DNA from: Verrucomicrobiota bacterium
Lineage (GTDB): Bacteria > Verrucomicrobiota > Verrucomicrobiia > Opitutales > Puniceicoccaceae
Reading direction: 5' to 3'
Assembly (NCBI GenBank): GCA_038744685.1
Contig: JBCDMB010000001.1
Location: 1-64,000, forward strand
Length of the DNA stretch: 64,000 bases
The position numbers and the translations under genes are program-made. The notes below the pieces were generated by a model, which was not told the origin of the DNA, made no database searches, and was given only the letters and a program-made list of their open reading frames with translations. Of this stretch, positions 63,155-64,000 are shown piece by piece; position 1 is the stretch's first letter, and the number at the start of each line of letters is the position of its first letter.

Positions 63155-64000
63155 ATGAAGAACATTTATTTTTGCCTAGTTTCCGTTTTATCTGCCGCCT
63201 TTACCGGATTGGGAGATACCAAACCGAACATTCTTTGGATTACGACAGACGATCAGCGTCCGGACTCCCTGCAGTGTTTTAATCGTGCTGTCTACGGCAC
63301 TGACGAGAGTCCTCTTGGCTACGTGGAATCGCCCGAGATTGATAAGCTGGCTGCGGAGGGAGTTCTCTTCACCCGCGCGATTGTCAATGCGCCTGCCTGC
63401 GGGCCATCGCGTGGCTCTATGCATAGCGGTCGGTACCCGTTTCGTAACGGACATTATGGTTTTGAAATGAGCCATCAGCAGGCGGACTTCGTGGAACCGA
63501 TTGTCCACCAGTCGATTCGCGACTACGGCTACAGCACAGGAGCCTTTGGTAAGATGGATTCTTACATCTATACGGTTCCAAAAGAATTCAACACGGATGG
63601 CATGTTCGGCGCCAAGGTTCATTTCAAGCACGACTTACAGAGTAACGGGCTCGGTGATATTTACTCTCATGTGCACGGGGAGAACATTGACGGCGTGTGG
63701 ACCGTTGTTGGAAACCGAGAGAAGGTGATGTATCCCGATGGAACGACGAGGATATACTTTACCAATCGCTGGGGCGAGGACCTCCGGCCAGAGGACATTG
63801 CTGAGATTGAGCAAACCAATCGAGAGTTCGATCTGCTTCGCGCCTACCCTAAAGGTTTCTACTCCAAGGCGCTGATCTACGGCGGGGAGAATCCTCAGGC
63901 CGAGGACGGAACGATCGATTTTCACATCGCCCGTGAATTTATGGACTATCTGGATAATGCCGATCAGACCTACACGACTGGTTGGGGGGCTGAGATGGAG
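63155..64000 (+). CDS. Sulfatase (S1 family), copy 6, truncated by window end
   Basis: The first 282 residues of a secreted sulfatase, in frame to the last base. The signal is KNIYFCLVSVLSAAFTGLGD. It has the metal site ILWITTDDQRPDS, the formylglycine motif PACGPSRGSMHSGRYPFRNG (Cys82) and GYSTGAFGKMDSY without GKWH. It is a paralogue of the sulfatase at 53266 (same [15 protein letters not shown] and insert), so the two probably act on similar substrates. The gene follows sulfatase 5 by 60 bases. Confidence 0.9.
   Translation, partial: MKNIYFCLVSVLSAAFTGLGDTKPNILWITTDDQRPDSLQCFNRAVYGTDESPLGYVESPEIDKLAAEGVLFTRAIVNAPACGPSRGSMHSGRYPFRNGHYGFEMSHQQADFVEPIVHQSIRDYGYSTGAFGKMDSYIYTVPKEFNTDGMFGAKVHFKHDLQSNGLGDIYSHVHGENIDGVWTVVGNREKVMYPDGTTRIYFTNRWGEDLRPEDIAEIEQTNREFDLLRAYPKGFYSKALIYGGENPQAEDGTIDFHIAREFMDYLDNADQTYTTGWGAEME

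Noticed and set aside
1-64000. CRISPR array, rRNA operon or riboswitch
   Set aside because: No regularly spaced repeats, rRNA-like stretches or recognisable aptamer cores were seen on reading.

Overview
The window looks like chromosome of a marine, polysaccharide-degrading Verrucomicrobiota, probably close to Opitutales/Puniceicoccales. That is an inference from gene content (many secreted sulfatases, a GH16 enzyme, Gfo/Idh/MocA and DUF1080 proteins, rhamnose genes, an OB-fold sensor kinase, free-standing four-helix-bundle genes). No rRNA or taxonomic marker is present to prove it.

Region 1 (about 1-23.7 kb) is mostly housekeeping: dihydrolipoyl dehydrogenase, quinolinate synthase, a GT2 and a GT39-like membrane glycosyltransferase, ApbE, an AddA/AddB-type helicase-nuclease pair, a VapBC toxin-antitoxin pair, an RlmD-like rRNA methyltransferase, RNase HIII, an ADP-ribosylglycohydrolase homologue, DXS with XseB, an M48 protease, an exonuclease/phosphatase family protein and tRNA-Pro(CGG). 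One small four-helix-bundle gene is framed by a 22-bp inverted repeat.

Region 2 (about 23.7-36.4 kb) is accessory DNA starting just downstream of tRNA-Pro. It holds a two-gene HipBA module, a SWIM/SNF2 helicase, a three-gene HipBST-type module (HTH repressor, split-off HipS domain, HipT kinase), an IS1380-type remnant, a four-gene sugar-phosphate operon (ROK kinase, ManA-like isomerase, cupin PMI, cupin GPI) with a divergent DeoR regulator, a broken SulP/STAS fragment and a decayed IS630 transposase.

Region 3 (about 36.4-46.5 kb) is an L-rhamnose-type catabolic locus. DeoR, rhamnulokinase and an Mqo-family quinone oxidoreductase lie on the minus strand. Divergent from them is a fused class II aldolase/short-chain dehydrogenase. 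An AraC regulator is divergent from L-rhamnose isomerase, and a PfkB-type kinase follows. The genes suggest isomerisation, phosphorylation, aldol cleavage to DHAP and lactaldehyde, oxidation of lactaldehyde by the dehydrogenase domain, and possibly lactate oxidation by the Mqo homologue.

Region 4 (about 46.5-64 kb) opens with a histidine kinase (OB-fold-like periplasmic sensor) and a LuxR/NarL response regulator. It continues as a long same-strand gene train: Gfo/Idh/MocA oxidoreductase, six S1-type sulfatases (the last cut by the window end), a nucleoside-hydrolase-like secreted protein, DUF1080 and GH16. Taken with region 3, this looks like a locus for desulfating and using a sulfated algal polysaccharide. 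A 134-bp direct repeat flanks the PfkB/kinase/regulator segment.
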